Assembly: GCA_028583405.1 (NCBI GenBank)
Contig: CM053253.1
Location: 11,543,112-11,607,111 of the forward strand
DNA: 64,000 bases
Direction of reading: 5' to 3'
Source of the DNA: Pogonophryne albipinna
Lineage: Eukaryota; Chordata; Actinopteri; Perciformes; Artedidraconidae
Positions 25,286-48,600 of this stretch are shown here, piece after piece. The notes beneath the pieces are model-generated. The model had not been told where the DNA came from. It worked only from the letters and a program-made list of their open reading frames with translations, and did not search any database. Every line of letters begins with the position of its first letter. Positions within the stretch are counted from its first letter, which is position 1. The translations under genes were made by a program, and so were the position numbers.

Positions 25286-25640
25286 TTAGGCCCTTTCTCA
25301 TTTCATCAAATCCCCCTCCTCGACTACTCGACTCCTCGACTCCTCGGTCCTCCGGTAGTGACCCGGAAATGAATTTCAGCGCGCCATGTTGAAGGACATC
25401 TAATTTCTCTAAATGCACTTCGAGGACCGAGGATCGAGCGTCGAGGAGGCTCTCTGGAGGAGCTCTAACCGAGGATACACTGATGGGTCCTAGGCCCTTT
25501 CTCATTTCTCTAACTCCCCTCCTCGACTCCTATCCTCGATACTTAGTCCCGCCCACAGGAGATGTGAGCCGAGGAGCCGAGGAGGGGAACCGAGGAGAGA
25601 GGAGGGGAAGCAGCAGGCGGTTAGAGAAATGAGAACTCCT
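25286..25640. mobile_element. Inverted-repeat elements with GGCCCTTTCTCATTT ends (left arm)
   Basis: GGCCCTTTCTCATTTC occurs at about 25287 and 25495, and GGTTAGAGAAATGAGAA, inverted, at about 25619. Between them are GA/CT-rich TCCTCGACTCCTCGG tracts. This looks like one or two overlapping small DNA elements. Related sequence occurs at 31221-31575, 49795-49993 and 50470-50645. Confidence 0.6.
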
Positions 25641-25784
25641 CTCCTCTGAGCGGTCATTTTAAAGAGACGTCCATTAATGATGACAGGAGGCACAGCAGCC
25701 CTCTGTCTGATGGACAGATGTGTTCATGACCACCTTGATTCATTCACAGTGCGGAATAATGAGACAATAACAGGCTACAGATGC

Positions 25785-25820
<36 letters not shown>
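25785..25820. repeat. (AC)n microsatellite
   Basis: A run of AC dinucleotides followed by an AT-rich stretch. The inverted partner near 31050-31080 differs in length and in the adjoining AT sequence. Confidence 0.95.
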
Positions 25821-25826
<6 letters not shown>

Positions 25827-27084
25827 TTATATACATATATATACAATTTCAGAATCAAACAGAGCACTCTCATATTAACGTAACACTATCAGAGACTGGA
25901 TATATCCCCCCCCCCCCTCTCTGGTCGCTACAATGAGGAAAATAAATGACGGACCAAAAGTTTTATTTACAAGTATTAAAAGTAAGCAGAGGACACCAAA
26001 CCAACTGAGACCTGTCTGTCCGCTGCATCTACGCACACACTGTACCAAACACACACACGCACCTACAGCTAACAGCCTAACAGCCGTTGTGTATTTTATT
26101 ATGTGAAGCACTAAATGGTTTTAGAAAAATATGGACTCTTTGTTTGTAGATATCTACTAAACTACAGCAAATAAAGAGAGTAGGCCTGTTATACTGAGTG
26201 ATATATATTATACACACTGCTCTGATTTCTGCACGGACATCACAGCTGTTCTCTCAGGAAACATTGCGTCGCGATGAGAGCATGGATGTATAATAAGAAC
26301 TGGATACAGCGTGGGAGGCGGGGCCTCATTCATTCCTATGAGAGTTGCTCATTAGCGCATGATGATAAAATGGCCCAACTTTTGAGAGAGTGAAACGTCA
26401 CAGATTACCCGGCATGCCTGAGAAGTACCCGTATGTGCGCTCATAGCGCATGCGCAACTTTAACCAAAATGCTCGTTCACATCAAGCACGTCAATTTGCG
26501 TACACGTAACAGCACCGCACGTTCATGACAGCATGGATGGATTTGATATTAACGAGGCGGCAGTTAGCAGCTAGCGGCTAGCTAGTAATTATGCTAATGT
26601 ACACATCAATGTTATGTACTTATATTACGCTGTAACAGGATCTAGTGATATCCAAGCAACAGAGCTTCATTTAGCATGAAAGAATGATTGCACTGTATGT
26701 ATATATATATATATATATAGGCCTATATATACTTATAATAATAAGTAATATTAACTTTATTTAATACAACATTTACGGTTCAAGATTTAATCATACAGCC
26801 CATGTAGTATGATAATGAATTACAGCAAACATGTGCAATATATCCATTATTACACCCCCGTGGGATGACTGCGGTCAACTCAGCCGTCTCTCAAATTTGC
26901 TTGGTCAAATGAGCAGTTCTTCATTTTTGAGTGCGCGATTTATAGCGCCTTTACGGTAATCGCTGAGAAGCGGCACGAACGCAAGAGTAAAAGAATGCAT
27001 GTTTTTTCTGCTTCATGCGATACAAATTATTTTTACCATAAATTCTTTAAAAAACTAACACTGTTTGACTCAGTCCTAGTTGAC

Positions 27085-27955
27085 TGCTACCAACAATAAA
27101 ATGAAGTACTTTTACTGTCTTTTTTCTGGGTAATACTCTCAAATTCCCCTCCTGAGAACAAAATCATGCAACTTCTGCTATATTTGATGAGATAAAATGA
27201 TTTTTAGCCATACATCCTTAATAAAAGTGATTACTGTTGGACTCAGTACTTGTTAGACTACTACCATAAGTACAATCAAGTACTTTTACTGTGTACTTTT
27301 TGAGTAATCCCCTGTCAAACTCCCCTCCCGAGTACAATAATTCATGTATTTGCTATATTTGATGAGAGATAAAAGGATATTTTGGCATAAGTTCTTAATG
27401 AAATTGGTACTGTTGTATTCAGTACTACTTGGACTACTACCAACAGTACAATCAAGTACTTTTACTGTGTACATTTTGAGTAATCCTTTGTCAAACTCCC
27501 ACCACTGAGTACAATAATGCATGTTTTCTGCCATCTTTGATGAGAGATAAAATGATTTTGTGCAATAAGTTCTTAATGAAATTGGTACTGTTGGATTCAG
27601 TACTACTTGGACTACTACCAAAAGTACAATCAAGTACTTTTACTGTGTACATTTGAGTAATCCTTTGTCAAACTCCCCCCAGAGTACAATAATGCATGTT
27701 TTTGGCCATCTTTGATGAGAGATAAAATGATGTTGTGAAATAAGTTCTTAATGAAATTGGTATTGTTGGATTCAGTACTACTTGGACTAGTAGCACAAGT
27801 ACAATCGAGTACTTTTACTGTGTACTCTTTGAGTAATCCTTTGTCAAACTCCACCCCTGAGTACAATAATGCATGTTTTCTGCTATCTTTGATGAGAGAT
27901 AAAATGATTGAACTCCCTTCCAGAGTACAATAATGTATTCTTTTTTTACCGCGTC
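27085..27955. repeat. 177-bp satellite array, left arm (about five units)
   Basis: Units contain GTACTTTTACTGTGTAC and ATTTTATCTCTCATCAAAGA on opposite strands and recur about every 177 bp. Divergence rises toward the outer edge (27085). The same unit forms the arrays at 28930-29800 and 45690-48960. Confidence 0.88.
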
Positions 27956-28012
27956 AAATTCCTCGTACGTGTAAACCTACCTGGTAATAAACATGTTTCT
28001 GATTCTGATATA

Positions 28013-28406
28013 CAGTGGGGCAAAAAAGTATTTAGTCAGCCACCAATTGTGCAAGTTCTCCCACTTAAAAAGATGACAGAGGCCTGTAATTTTCATCCTA
28101 GGTACACTTCAACTATGAGAGACAGAATGGGGGTAAAGAATCCAGGAAATCACATTGTAGGATTTTTAATGAATTAATTGGTAAATTCCTCGGTAAAATA
28201 AGTATTTGGTCACCTACAAACAAACAAGATTTCTGGCTCTCACAGACCTGTAACTTCTTCTTTAAGAGCCTCCTCTGTCCTCCACTTGTTAACTGTATTA
28301 ATGGCACCTGTTTGAACTCGTTATCAGTATAAAAGACACCTGTCCACAACCTCAAACAGTCACACTCCAAACTCCACTATGGCCAAGACCAAAGAGCTGT
28401 CAAAGG
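28013..28406 (+). mobile_element. Tc1-like element 5' end, truncated after nine transposase codons
   Basis: It begins CAGTGGGGCAAAAAAGTATT right after a TA dinucleotide (28011-28012), as in Tc1/mariner insertions, and runs through the long teleost Tc1 terminal region. An ATG at 28379 opens MAKTKELSK, the start of a common teleost Tc1 transposase. Homology stops at 28406, where a GC-rich hairpin begins, so the element is dead. Confidence 0.88.
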
Positions 28407-28474
28407 CAGTGGCGGAGCTGGGGGGTGGCTGGGGGTGGCACGGCCACCCCCAGCCACCCCCAGCTCCGCCACTA
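28407..28474. repeat. GC-rich hairpin at the palindrome centre
   Basis: About 33-nt arms (GTGGCGGAGCTGGG... against ...CCCAGCTCCGCCAC) are separated by only a few bases near 28441. GTGGCGGAGC-type ends resemble those of small DNA transposons, so it may be a short element inserted into the Tc1 copy. Confidence 0.8.
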
Positions 28475-28867
28475 CCTTTGACAGCTCTTTGGTCTTGGCC
28501 ATAGTGGAGTTTGGAGTGTGACTGTTTGAGGTTGTGGACAGGTGTCTTTTATACGGATAACGAGTTCAAACAGGTGCCATTAATACAGTTAACAAGTGGA
28601 GGACAGAGGAGGCTCTTAAAGAAGAAGTTACAGGTCTGTGAGAGCCAGAAATCTTGTTTGTTTGTAGGTGACCAAATACTTATTTTACCGAGGAATTTAC
28701 CAATTAATTCATTAAAAATCCTACAATGTGATTTCCTGGATTCTTTACCCCCATTCTGTCTCTCATAGTTGAAGTGTACCTAGGATGAAATTACAGGCCT
28801 CTGTCATCTTTTTAAGTGGGAGAACTTGCACAATTGGTGGCTGACTAAATACTTTTTTGCCCCACTG
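28475..28867 (-). mobile_element. Tc1-like element 5' end, inverted partner
   Basis: Mirror of 28013-28406 with an ATG at 28502 on the minus strand. It ends at CACTG followed by TA (28868-28869). Differences from the left copy include one missing T and an A/C change near 28555. Confidence 0.88.
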
Positions 28868-28929
28868 TATATCAGAATCAGAAACATGTTTATTACCAGG
28901 TAGGTTTACACGTACGAGGAATTTGACGC

Positions 28930-29800
28930 GGTAAAAAAAGAATACATTATTGTACTCTGGAAGGGAGTTCAATCATTTTATCTCTCATCAAAGATAGCAG
29001 AAAACATGCATTATTGTACTCAGGGGTGGAGTTTGACAAAGGATTACTCAAAGAGTACACAGTAAAAGTACTCGATTGTACTTGTGCTACTAGTCCAAGT
29101 AGTACTGAATCCAACAATACCAATTTCATTAAGAACTTATTTCACAACATCATTTTATCTCTCATCAAAGATGGCCAAAAACATGCATTATTGTACTCTG
29201 GGGTGGAGTTTGACAAAGGATTACTCAAAATGTACACAGTAAAAGTACTTGATTGTACTTTTGGTAGTAGTCCAAGTAGTACTGAATCCAACAGTACCAA
29301 TTTCATTAAGAACTTATTGCACAAAATCATTTTATCTCTCATCAAAGATGGCAGAAAACATGCATTATTGTACTCAGGTGGAGTTTGACAAAGGATTACT
29401 CAAAATGTACACAGTAAAAGTACTTGATTGTACTGTTGGTAGTAGTCCAAGTAGTACTGAATACAACAGTACCAATTTCATTAAGAACTTATGCCAAAAT
29501 ATCCTTTTATCTCTCATCAAATATAGCAAATACATGAATTATTGTACTCGGGAGGGGAGTTTGACAGGGGATTACTCAAAAGTACACAGTAAAAGTACTT
29601 GATTGTACTTATGGTAGTAGTCTAACAAGTACTGAGTCCAACAGTATCACTTTTATTAAGGATGTATGGCTAAAAATCATTTTATCTCATCAAATATAGC
29701 AGAAGTTGCATGATTTTGTTCTCAGGAGGGGAATTTGAGAGTATTACCCAGAAAAAAGACAGTAAAAGTACTTCATTTTATTGTTGGTAGCAGTCAAACT
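28930..29800. repeat. 177-bp satellite array, right arm
   Basis: Inverted partner of 27085-27955. One unit carries a small deletion near 29378 relative to its partner. Confidence 0.88.
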
Positions 29801-31045
29801 AGGACTGAGTCAAACAGTGTTAGTTTTTTAAGAATTTATGGTAAAAATAATTTGTATCGCATGAAGCAGAAAAAACATGCATTCTTTTACTCTTGCGTTC
29901 GTGCCGCTTCTCAGCGATTACCGTAAAGGCGCTATAAATCGCGCACTCAAAAATGAAGAACTGCTCATTTGACCAAGCAAATTTGAGAGACGGCTGAGTT
30001 GACCGCAGTCATCCCACGGGGGTGTAATAATGGATATATTGCACATGTTTGCTGTAATTCATTATCATACTACATGGGCTGTATGATTAAATCTTGAACC
30101 GTAAATGTTGTATTAAATAAAGTTAATATTACTTATTATTATAAGTATATATAGGCCTATATATATATATATATATACAGTGCAATCATTCTTTCATGCT
30201 AAATGAAGCTCTGTTGCTTGGATATCACTAGATCCTGTTACAGCGTAATATAAGTACATAACATTGATGTGTACATTAGCATAATTACTAGCTAGCCGCT
30301 AGCTGCTAACTGCCGCCTCGTTAATATCAAATCCATCCATGCTGTCATGAACGTGCGGTGCTGTTACGTGTACGCAAATTGACGTGCTTGATGTGAACGA
30401 GCATTTTGGTTAAAGTTGCGCATGCGCTATGAGCGCACATACGGGTACTTCTCAGGCATGCCGGGTAATCTGTGACGTTTCACTCTCTCAAAAGTTGGGC
30501 CATTTTATCATCATGCGCTAATGAGCAACTCTCATAGGAATGAATGAGGCCCCGCCTCCCACGCTGTATCCAGTTCTTATTATACATCCATGCTCTCATC
30601 GCGACGCGATGTTTCCAGAGAGAACAGCTGTGATGTCCGTGCAGAAATCAGAGCAGTGTGTATAATATATATCACTCAGTATAACAGGCCTACTCTCTTT
30701 ATTTGCTGTAGTTTAGTAGATATCTACAAACAAAGAGTCCATATTTTTCTAAAACCATTTAGTGCTTCACATAATAAAATACACAACGGCTGTTAGGCTG
30801 TTAGCTGTAGGTGCGTGTGTGTGTTTGGTACAGTGTGTGCGTAGATGCAGCGGACAGACAGGTCTCAGTTGGTTTGGTGTCCTCTGCTTACTTTTAATAC
30901 TTGTAAATAAAACTTTTGGTCCGTCATTTATTTTCCTCATTGTAGCGACCAGAGAGGGGGGGGGGGGATATATCCAGTCTCTGATAGTGTTACGTTAATA
31001 TGAGAGTGCTCTGTTTGATTCTGAAATTGTATATATATGTATAAA

Positions 31046-31081
<36 letters not shown>

Positions 31082-31220
31082 GCATCTGTAGCCTGTTATT
31101 GTCTCATTATTCCGCACTGTGAATGAATCAAGTGGTCATGAACACATCTGTCCATCAGACAGAGGGCTGCTGTGCCTCCTGTCATCATTAATGGACGTCT
31201 CTTTAAAATGACCGCTCAGA

Positions 31221-31575
31221 GGAGAGGAGTTCTCATTTCTCTAACCGCCTGCTGCTTCCCCTCCTCTCTCCTCGGTTCCCCTCCTCGGCTCCTCGGCTCA
31301 CATCTCCTGTGGGCGGGACTAAGTATCGAGGATAGGAGTCGAGGAGGGGAGTTAGAGAAATGAGAAAGGGCCTAGGACCCATCAGTGTATCCTCGGTTAG
31401 AGCTCCTCCAGAGAGCCTCCTCGACGCTCGATCCTCGGTCCTCGAAGTGCATTTAGAGAAATTAGATGTCCTTCAACATGGCGCGCTGAAATTCATTTCC
31501 GGGTCACTACCGGAGGACCGAGGAGTCGAGGAGTCGAGTAGTCGAGGAGGGGGATTTGATGAAATGAGAAAGGGC
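31221..31575. mobile_element. Inverted-repeat elements with GAAATGAGAAAGGGCC ends (right arm)
   Basis: Partner of 25286-25640, with the ends GAGTTAGAGAAATGAGAAAG at about 31350 and GAAATGAGAAAGGGCCT at 31560. Confidence 0.6.
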
Positions 31576-31984
31576 CTAAAGTTCTTGTTGAATGAACGAA
31601 AACAACGCATCAAGATAGCGGAATTTAACCAGAACAAGACTGATTTCAAAATAAAATCACAAAACTGACATTAAATCATCTGTTGCAATCTCGATGGACC
31701 CAGCCATAATCAAGGAGCACTGCAGCCGGTTATATTAATATATTATTCACAAAAAAAAAAATGATTTGGGTTATTTATAAATCGATCAAAATTTGAAACA
31801 ACCTTTTACAGCACCAGACATTTTGAAAACATCACCATAGGTTATAATATGTTAACATTAAAACAAACACAACTCTGAGTGGTACTTTAATGTTTTATAT
31901 TTTGAACCAAATTCATGTTTTTTTTTTATCCAAAAAAGAGATGCTAGCTTTACACATCGGAGTTCCGAGATTTTATTTTGGAAA

Positions 31985-32132
31985 TCCCAACCGGAAGCTG
32001 CTGGTTTGACACCGAGGAGGCGGAGCTTCATCATCCGAGAAGAAGGAGTCCTCCCCGGCAGTGCTGAGCTAACTGATGGCAGCATTGTTACAAAGGTAAT
32101 AAGCAGATATTAACAGCTCCTGCAGATTTCTG
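31985..32132 (+). other. Probable 5' non-coding first exon and promoter of pfkfb2 (right)
   Basis: Mirror of 24733-24880, with the ETS-like CCGGAAG, the GAGGCGGAG box and donors after 32095 and 32132. Confidence 0.5.
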
Positions 32133-32401
32133 GTAAGTTAAAACAATTATACTTTTTCATACGTTTTCATCCCCGCTTTGTTTCAATGCTTTTTTGTCTA
32201 TTGAAATAACGTAAAAGCAGAAGTGATTGATAGTTTACGTCAGGTACATAGTACCCCACTGCTCTGCTGTATGAGACATTATGACACAGTGATGCAACTT
32301 CTCCGATTAATTATTCAATTATAATAAAACAGATTAGTTATTGTGGCTTTTGCTCTAATCTAGTTTCTGTCATAATACCTCTGATAGTATATTGGACATG
32401 A

Positions 32402-32810
32402 GCAATGGTGGAAAAAGTATCCAGATTATTTACTTGGGTAAAAGTGCTAATACCACCCTGGTAAAATACTACATTTCGAGAATGGTACTTAAGTAAAGTA
32501 TTGATGTAGGATTAGGTAAATATACTTGTATCAAATATACTATACTATACTATACTAGTTACTTAAATGTTGGATGGTGTAATCTATACCAAATAAATCA
32601 TATTTAAAGTATTACAAATCTGAATTTATAAAGTAACTAGTAAATACATGTAGTGGAGTAAAAAGTACAATATTTGCCTCCAAAATGTAGTAGAGTAAAA
32701 GTATAAAGTAGTGTAAAATAAAAATACTTAGCAAAAGTACAATTACCTCAAATATCTTCTTGTGTACAGTACTACATATACTTAGTTACTTTTCACCACT
32801 ATGTGCAAGT
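32402..32810. repeat. Common teleost AAGTAACTAAGTA repeat (right arm)
   Basis: Inverted partner of 24066-24470, reading ATGGTGGAAAAAGTATCCAG at its start. Confidence 0.6.
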
Positions 32811-33545
32811 CAGCAATGAGTTTAGATGCTACAACTAACTGAATAGTTAATGAAAAATAATGGCAAACAATTCTGACAGATCATCAACTATTACAGATTA
32901 GAATAATTCACTAGTTTAAACTTGTCCATTTTGGATATTTGCTAGGATTTCGGTGTCATTTAGGGTGTTGAACTAAATATTAGAGTATTGGATATTTAAA
33001 AGATATTTAAACATGTCCACATTGGTTTGGGAAATAATTATGGACATTTTCCCCAGTATTTTCTGATTTATGGATCAAATTGTTAATCATTTTGTCGACG
33101 AAAAAAATAGGTAATGAAAATTATATTTGGTTGCCTCCCTAAAACAAGAGAGAGTATACAATCTGAAAGGGATGAACTTGTCTTGTCTGTATCTCAACAA
33201 ATATAATTATTAAGTAATTATTTAATCACTGGTGAGGTTTAAATGAGTTTATAAAATAGTCTGATACTTTATCTCCAATATTAATTCCCTTGCCCTTTTT
33301 CCTCCAAGGATCTCTTTCTGTTAGTCTCAAGCATCCTTAAATATATAACAGCATTATTACCTAAATTAGATTTGATCATCTGTTATCAATTCACTGTATT
33401 GTATGCGCACTTTGGCCTGCTGCATCATCAGGCAGTGTTTGTTATGATACAGCAAAACCTTGTCCTCCACAGAAAAATGCTGACCTCATCCTAACAGGGA
33501 CCAGATCAGCTGATGCAGGACAGCCGGACACAAATCAGAGCGATC

Positions 33546-43607
<10,062 letters not shown>

Positions 43608-44484
43608 ATGGAGAGTAAACTAAATAAATAAATAGAAAAGGTGAATAATGAAACGTGTGCCAAGTCCCACAAAACAGGAAAACTACAAAATGTAAAAGGA
43701 TGGTAAAAGAAGTACAGTTTGATTTGTTTTATCAACTGATTGGAGTTATAAGTGTAAAGCTGAGTTTCTTTCTCACCCTGCATTAATAATTGATATATTA
43801 AAAATGTTTGGATGTATAGTTCTGCTGTGTTTTGGTTTCTCTGCTCCACATACATTGGATTATTATTCTCCAGAGCAGGCCCATAGAACATCTCAGATAT
43901 GTCGTTTTATTAAGTATCTTCAATGTGTTTCTTGCAGGTTATTGCTCACAAAGTGACCTTTATTACATTGACTGTGCTCTTATACTGTAATGAACAGACA
44001 GGGAGTGTGTTTTCTCTGGTTGTTGACCTCAGATTTTTAGTATTAGCTCAACTGCAGTCGGTGCCAGTCAAAACAAACGCCTGGTTCCTTATTTGGCTCT
44101 GTGTTTGTCTTAATGCCGTCTCCCTTCCCTTTGCATCCTGCAGGACTCTGTAAACGGCTTCAGTGCAGCAGACACAGACAACCGTGTTGGAGTTAAAGAA
44201 GCCAAAAGAGGTATTTTCAGCCTTTTCCACAACTCTATCACGTGAAACATCTGTACTCTCCTCCATATATATCTCACACATTTGTTTTTCCCTTTATCCC
44301 AGGCTTTTCTCCACAGGATGTATCTCCACGACCAGCAGTAAAATCTCCACCAGCTTCAGCCATTACATTCTTAAGCAATTTATTTCACATATCAGTGTAA
44401 CGCTATATGTATATCTCTTTGTTTTTTGTTTGAAAGGTTATGTGCTTGTAGTGATTGTACACACAGACATGATATCGATGCCTT

Positions 44485-45484
44485 NNNNNNNNNNNNNNNN
44501 NNNNNNNNNNNNNNNNNNNNNNNNNNNNNNNNNNNNNNNNNNNNNNNNNNNNNNNNNNNNNNNNNNNNNNNNNNNNNNNNNNNNNNNNNNNNNNNNNNNN
44601 NNNNNNNNNNNNNNNNNNNNNNNNNNNNNNNNNNNNNNNNNNNNNNNNNNNNNNNNNNNNNNNNNNNNNNNNNNNNNNNNNNNNNNNNNNNNNNNNNNNN
44701 NNNNNNNNNNNNNNNNNNNNNNNNNNNNNNNNNNNNNNNNNNNNNNNNNNNNNNNNNNNNNNNNNNNNNNNNNNNNNNNNNNNNNNNNNNNNNNNNNNNN
44801 NNNNNNNNNNNNNNNNNNNNNNNNNNNNNNNNNNNNNNNNNNNNNNNNNNNNNNNNNNNNNNNNNNNNNNNNNNNNNNNNNNNNNNNNNNNNNNNNNNNN
44901 NNNNNNNNNNNNNNNNNNNNNNNNNNNNNNNNNNNNNNNNNNNNNNNNNNNNNNNNNNNNNNNNNNNNNNNNNNNNNNNNNNNNNNNNNNNNNNNNNNNN
45001 NNNNNNNNNNNNNNNNNNNNNNNNNNNNNNNNNNNNNNNNNNNNNNNNNNNNNNNNNNNNNNNNNNNNNNNNNNNNNNNNNNNNNNNNNNNNNNNNNNNN
45101 NNNNNNNNNNNNNNNNNNNNNNNNNNNNNNNNNNNNNNNNNNNNNNNNNNNNNNNNNNNNNNNNNNNNNNNNNNNNNNNNNNNNNNNNNNNNNNNNNNNN
45201 NNNNNNNNNNNNNNNNNNNNNNNNNNNNNNNNNNNNNNNNNNNNNNNNNNNNNNNNNNNNNNNNNNNNNNNNNNNNNNNNNNNNNNNNNNNNNNNNNNNN
45301 NNNNNNNNNNNNNNNNNNNNNNNNNNNNNNNNNNNNNNNNNNNNNNNNNNNNNNNNNNNNNNNNNNNNNNNNNNNNNNNNNNNNNNNNNNNNNNNNNNNN
45401 NNNNNNNNNNNNNNNNNNNNNNNNNNNNNNNNNNNNNNNNNNNNNNNNNNNNNNNNNNNNNNNNNNNNNNNNNNNNNNNNNNNN
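44485..45484. other. Assembly gap of exactly 1000 N
   Basis: The round length points to a scaffold gap of arbitrary size. It interrupts the palindrome's right arm on one side and a repeat region on the other. Any reading frame across it is meaningless. Confidence 0.99.
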
Positions 45485-45690
45485 TGAGGTGTAGAAGTTC
45501 ACCATCATCGTCTTTGGCAGGTTGAATTTCTTCAGCTGCCTCAGGAAGAACATCCTCTGCTGTGCTTTTTTGATGAGGGAGCAGATGTTCTGCTCCCACT
45601 TGAGTTCCTGGGCGATGATGGTACCCAGGAAGCGGAAAGACTCCACAGAAGTGACTGGGGAGTCACACAGAGTGAAGGGGGCGGGTGGGG
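45485..45690 (-). mobile_element. LINE reverse-transcriptase fragment (L2/CR1-like)
   Basis: The minus strand reads SVESFRFLGTII, then SLIKKAQQRMFFLRQLKK and MMVNFYTS. This is the region just after the RT core in L2/CR1-type LINEs, where the usual pattern is FKFLG...VKKAQQRL.FLR.L. It is cut by the gap on one side and by the satellite on the other. Confidence 0.82.
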
Positions 45691-48600
45691 CTACTAGTCC
45701 AAATAGTACTGAATCCAGCAGTACCAATTTCATTAAGAACTTATAGCAAAAAATCATTTTATCTCTCATCAAAGATAGCAGAATACATTAAAGTGTGTAC
45801 TCAGGACAGGAGTTTAAACGAGTATTACTCAAAAAGTACACAGTAAAAGTACTTGATTGTACTTGTGCTACTAGTCCATGTAGTACTGAATCCAACAGTA
45901 CTAATTTCATTAAGAACTTATTGCAAAAAATAATTGTATCTCTCATCAAAGATGGCAGAAAACATGCATTATTGTACTCTGGAGGAGAGTTTGACAGGGG
46001 ATTACTCAAAAAGTACACAGTAAAAGTACTTGATTGTACTTTTGGTCGTAGTCCAAGTAGTACTGAATCCAACAGTACCAATTTCATTAAGAACTTATTG
46101 CACAAAATGATTGTATCTCTCATCAAAGATGGCAGAAAACATGCATTATTGTACTCTGGAGGGGAGTTTGACAGGGGATTACTCAAATAGTACACAGTCA
46201 AAGTACTTGATTGTACTTGTGCTACTAGTCCAAGTAGTACTGAATCCAACAGTACCAATTTCACTAAGAACTTATTGCACGAAATCATTTTATCTCTCAT
46301 CAAAGATGGCAGAATACATTAAAGTGTGTACTCAGGACAGGAGTTTAAACGAGTATAACTCAAAAAGTACACAGTAAAAGTACTTGATTGTACTTTTGGT
46401 AGTAGTCCAAGTAGTACTGAATCCAACAGTACCAATTTCATTAAGAACTTATTGCAAAAAATCCTTTTATCTCTCATCAAAGATAGCAGAATACATTAAA
46501 GTGTGTACTCAGGACAGGAGTTTAAACGAGTATTACTCAAAAAGTACACAGTAAAAGTACTTGATTGTACTTGTGCTACTAGTCCAAGTAGTACTGAATC
46601 CAACAGTACCAATTTCATTAAGAAGTTATTGCACAAAATCATTTTATCTCTCATCAAAGATGGCAGAAAACATGCATTATTGTACTCAGGGGTGGAGTTT
46701 GACAAAGGATTACTCAAAAAGTACACAGTAAAAGTACTTGATTGTACTTGTGCTACTAGTCCAAGTAGTACTGAATCCAACAGTACCAATTTCATTAAGA
46801 AGTTATTGCACAAAATCATTTTATCTCTCATCAAAGATGGCAGAAAACATGCATTATTGTACTCAGGGGTGGAGTTTGACAAAGGATTACTCAAAAAGTA
46901 CACAGTAAAAGTACTTGATTGTACTTGTGCTACTAGTCCAAGTAGTACTGAATCCAACAGTACCAATTTAATTAAGAACTTATTGCAAAACATCATTTTA
47001 TCTCTCATCAAAGATGGCAGAAAACATGCATTATTGTACCCAGGGGTGGAGTTTGACAAAGGATTACTCAAAAAGTACACAGTAAAAGTACTTGATTGTA
47101 CTTGTGCTACTAGTCCAAGTAGTACTGAATCCAACAGTACCAATTTCACTAAGAACTTATTGCACGAAATCACTTTATCTCTCATCAAAGATGGCAGAAT
47201 ACATTAAAGTGTGTACTCAGGACAGGAGTTTAAACGAGTATTACTCAAACAGTACACAGTAAAAGTACTTGATTGTACTTGTGCTACTAGTCCAAGTAGT
47301 ACTGAATCCAACAGTACCAATTTAATTAAGAACTTATTGCAAAACATCATTTTATCTCTCATCAAAGATGGCAGAAAACATGCATTATTGTACCCAGGGG
47401 TGGAGTTTGACAAAGGATTACTCAAAAAGTACACAGTAAAAGTACTTGATTGTACTTGTGCTACTAGTCCATGTAGTACTGAATCCAACAGTACTAATTT
47501 CATTAAGAACTTATTGCAAAAAATAATTGTATCTCTCATCAAAGATGGCAGAAAACATGCATTATTGTACTCTGGAGGAGAGTTTGACAGGGGATTACTC
47601 AAAAAGTACACAGTAAAAGTACTTGATTGTACTTTTGGTCGTAGTCCAAGTAGTACTGAATCCAACAGTACCAATTTCATTAAGAACTTATTGCACAAAA
47701 TGATTGTATCTCTCATCAAAGATGGCAGAAAACATGCATTATTGTACTCTGGAGGGGAGTTTGACAGGGGATTACTCAAATAGTACACAGTCAAAGTACT
47801 TGATTGTACTTGTGCTACTAGTCCAAGTAGTACTGAATCCAACAGTACCAATTTCACTAAGAACTTATTGCACGAAATCATTTTATCTCTCATCAAAGAT
47901 GGCAGAATACATTAAAGTGTGTACTCAGGACAGGAGTTTAAACGAGTATAACTCAAAAAGTACACAGTAAAAGTACTTGATTGTACTTTTGGTAGTAGTC
48001 CAAGTAGTACTGAATCCAACAGTACCAATTTCATTAAGAACTTATTGCAAAAAATCCTTTTATCTCTCATCAAAGATAGCAGAATACATTAAAGTGTGTA
48101 CTCAGGACAGGAGTTTAAACGAGTATTACTCAAAAAGTACACAGTAAAAGTACTTGATTGTACTTGTGCTACTAGTCCAAGTAGTACTGAATCCAACAGT
48201 ACCAATTTCATTAAGAAGTTATTGCACAAAATCATTTTATCTCTCATCAAAGATGGCAGAAAACATGCATTATTGTACTCAGGGGTGGAGTTTGACAAAG
48301 GATTACTCAAAAAGTACACAGTAAAAGTACTTGATTGTACTTGTGCTACTAGTCCAAGTAGTACTGAATCCAACAGTACCAATTTCACTAAGAACTTATT
48401 GCACGAAATCACTTTATCTCTCATCAAAGATGGCAGAATACATTAAAGTGTGTACTCAGGACAGGAGTTTAAACGAGTATTACTCAAACAGTACACAGTA
48501 AAAGTACTTGATTGTACTTGTGCTACTAGTCCAAGTAGTACTGAATCCAACAGTACCAATTTAATTAAGAACTTATTGCAAAACATCATTTTATCTCTCA

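Noticed and set aside
44163..45772. Long frames across 44485-45484
   Set aside because: They run through 1000 Ns and have no meaning.
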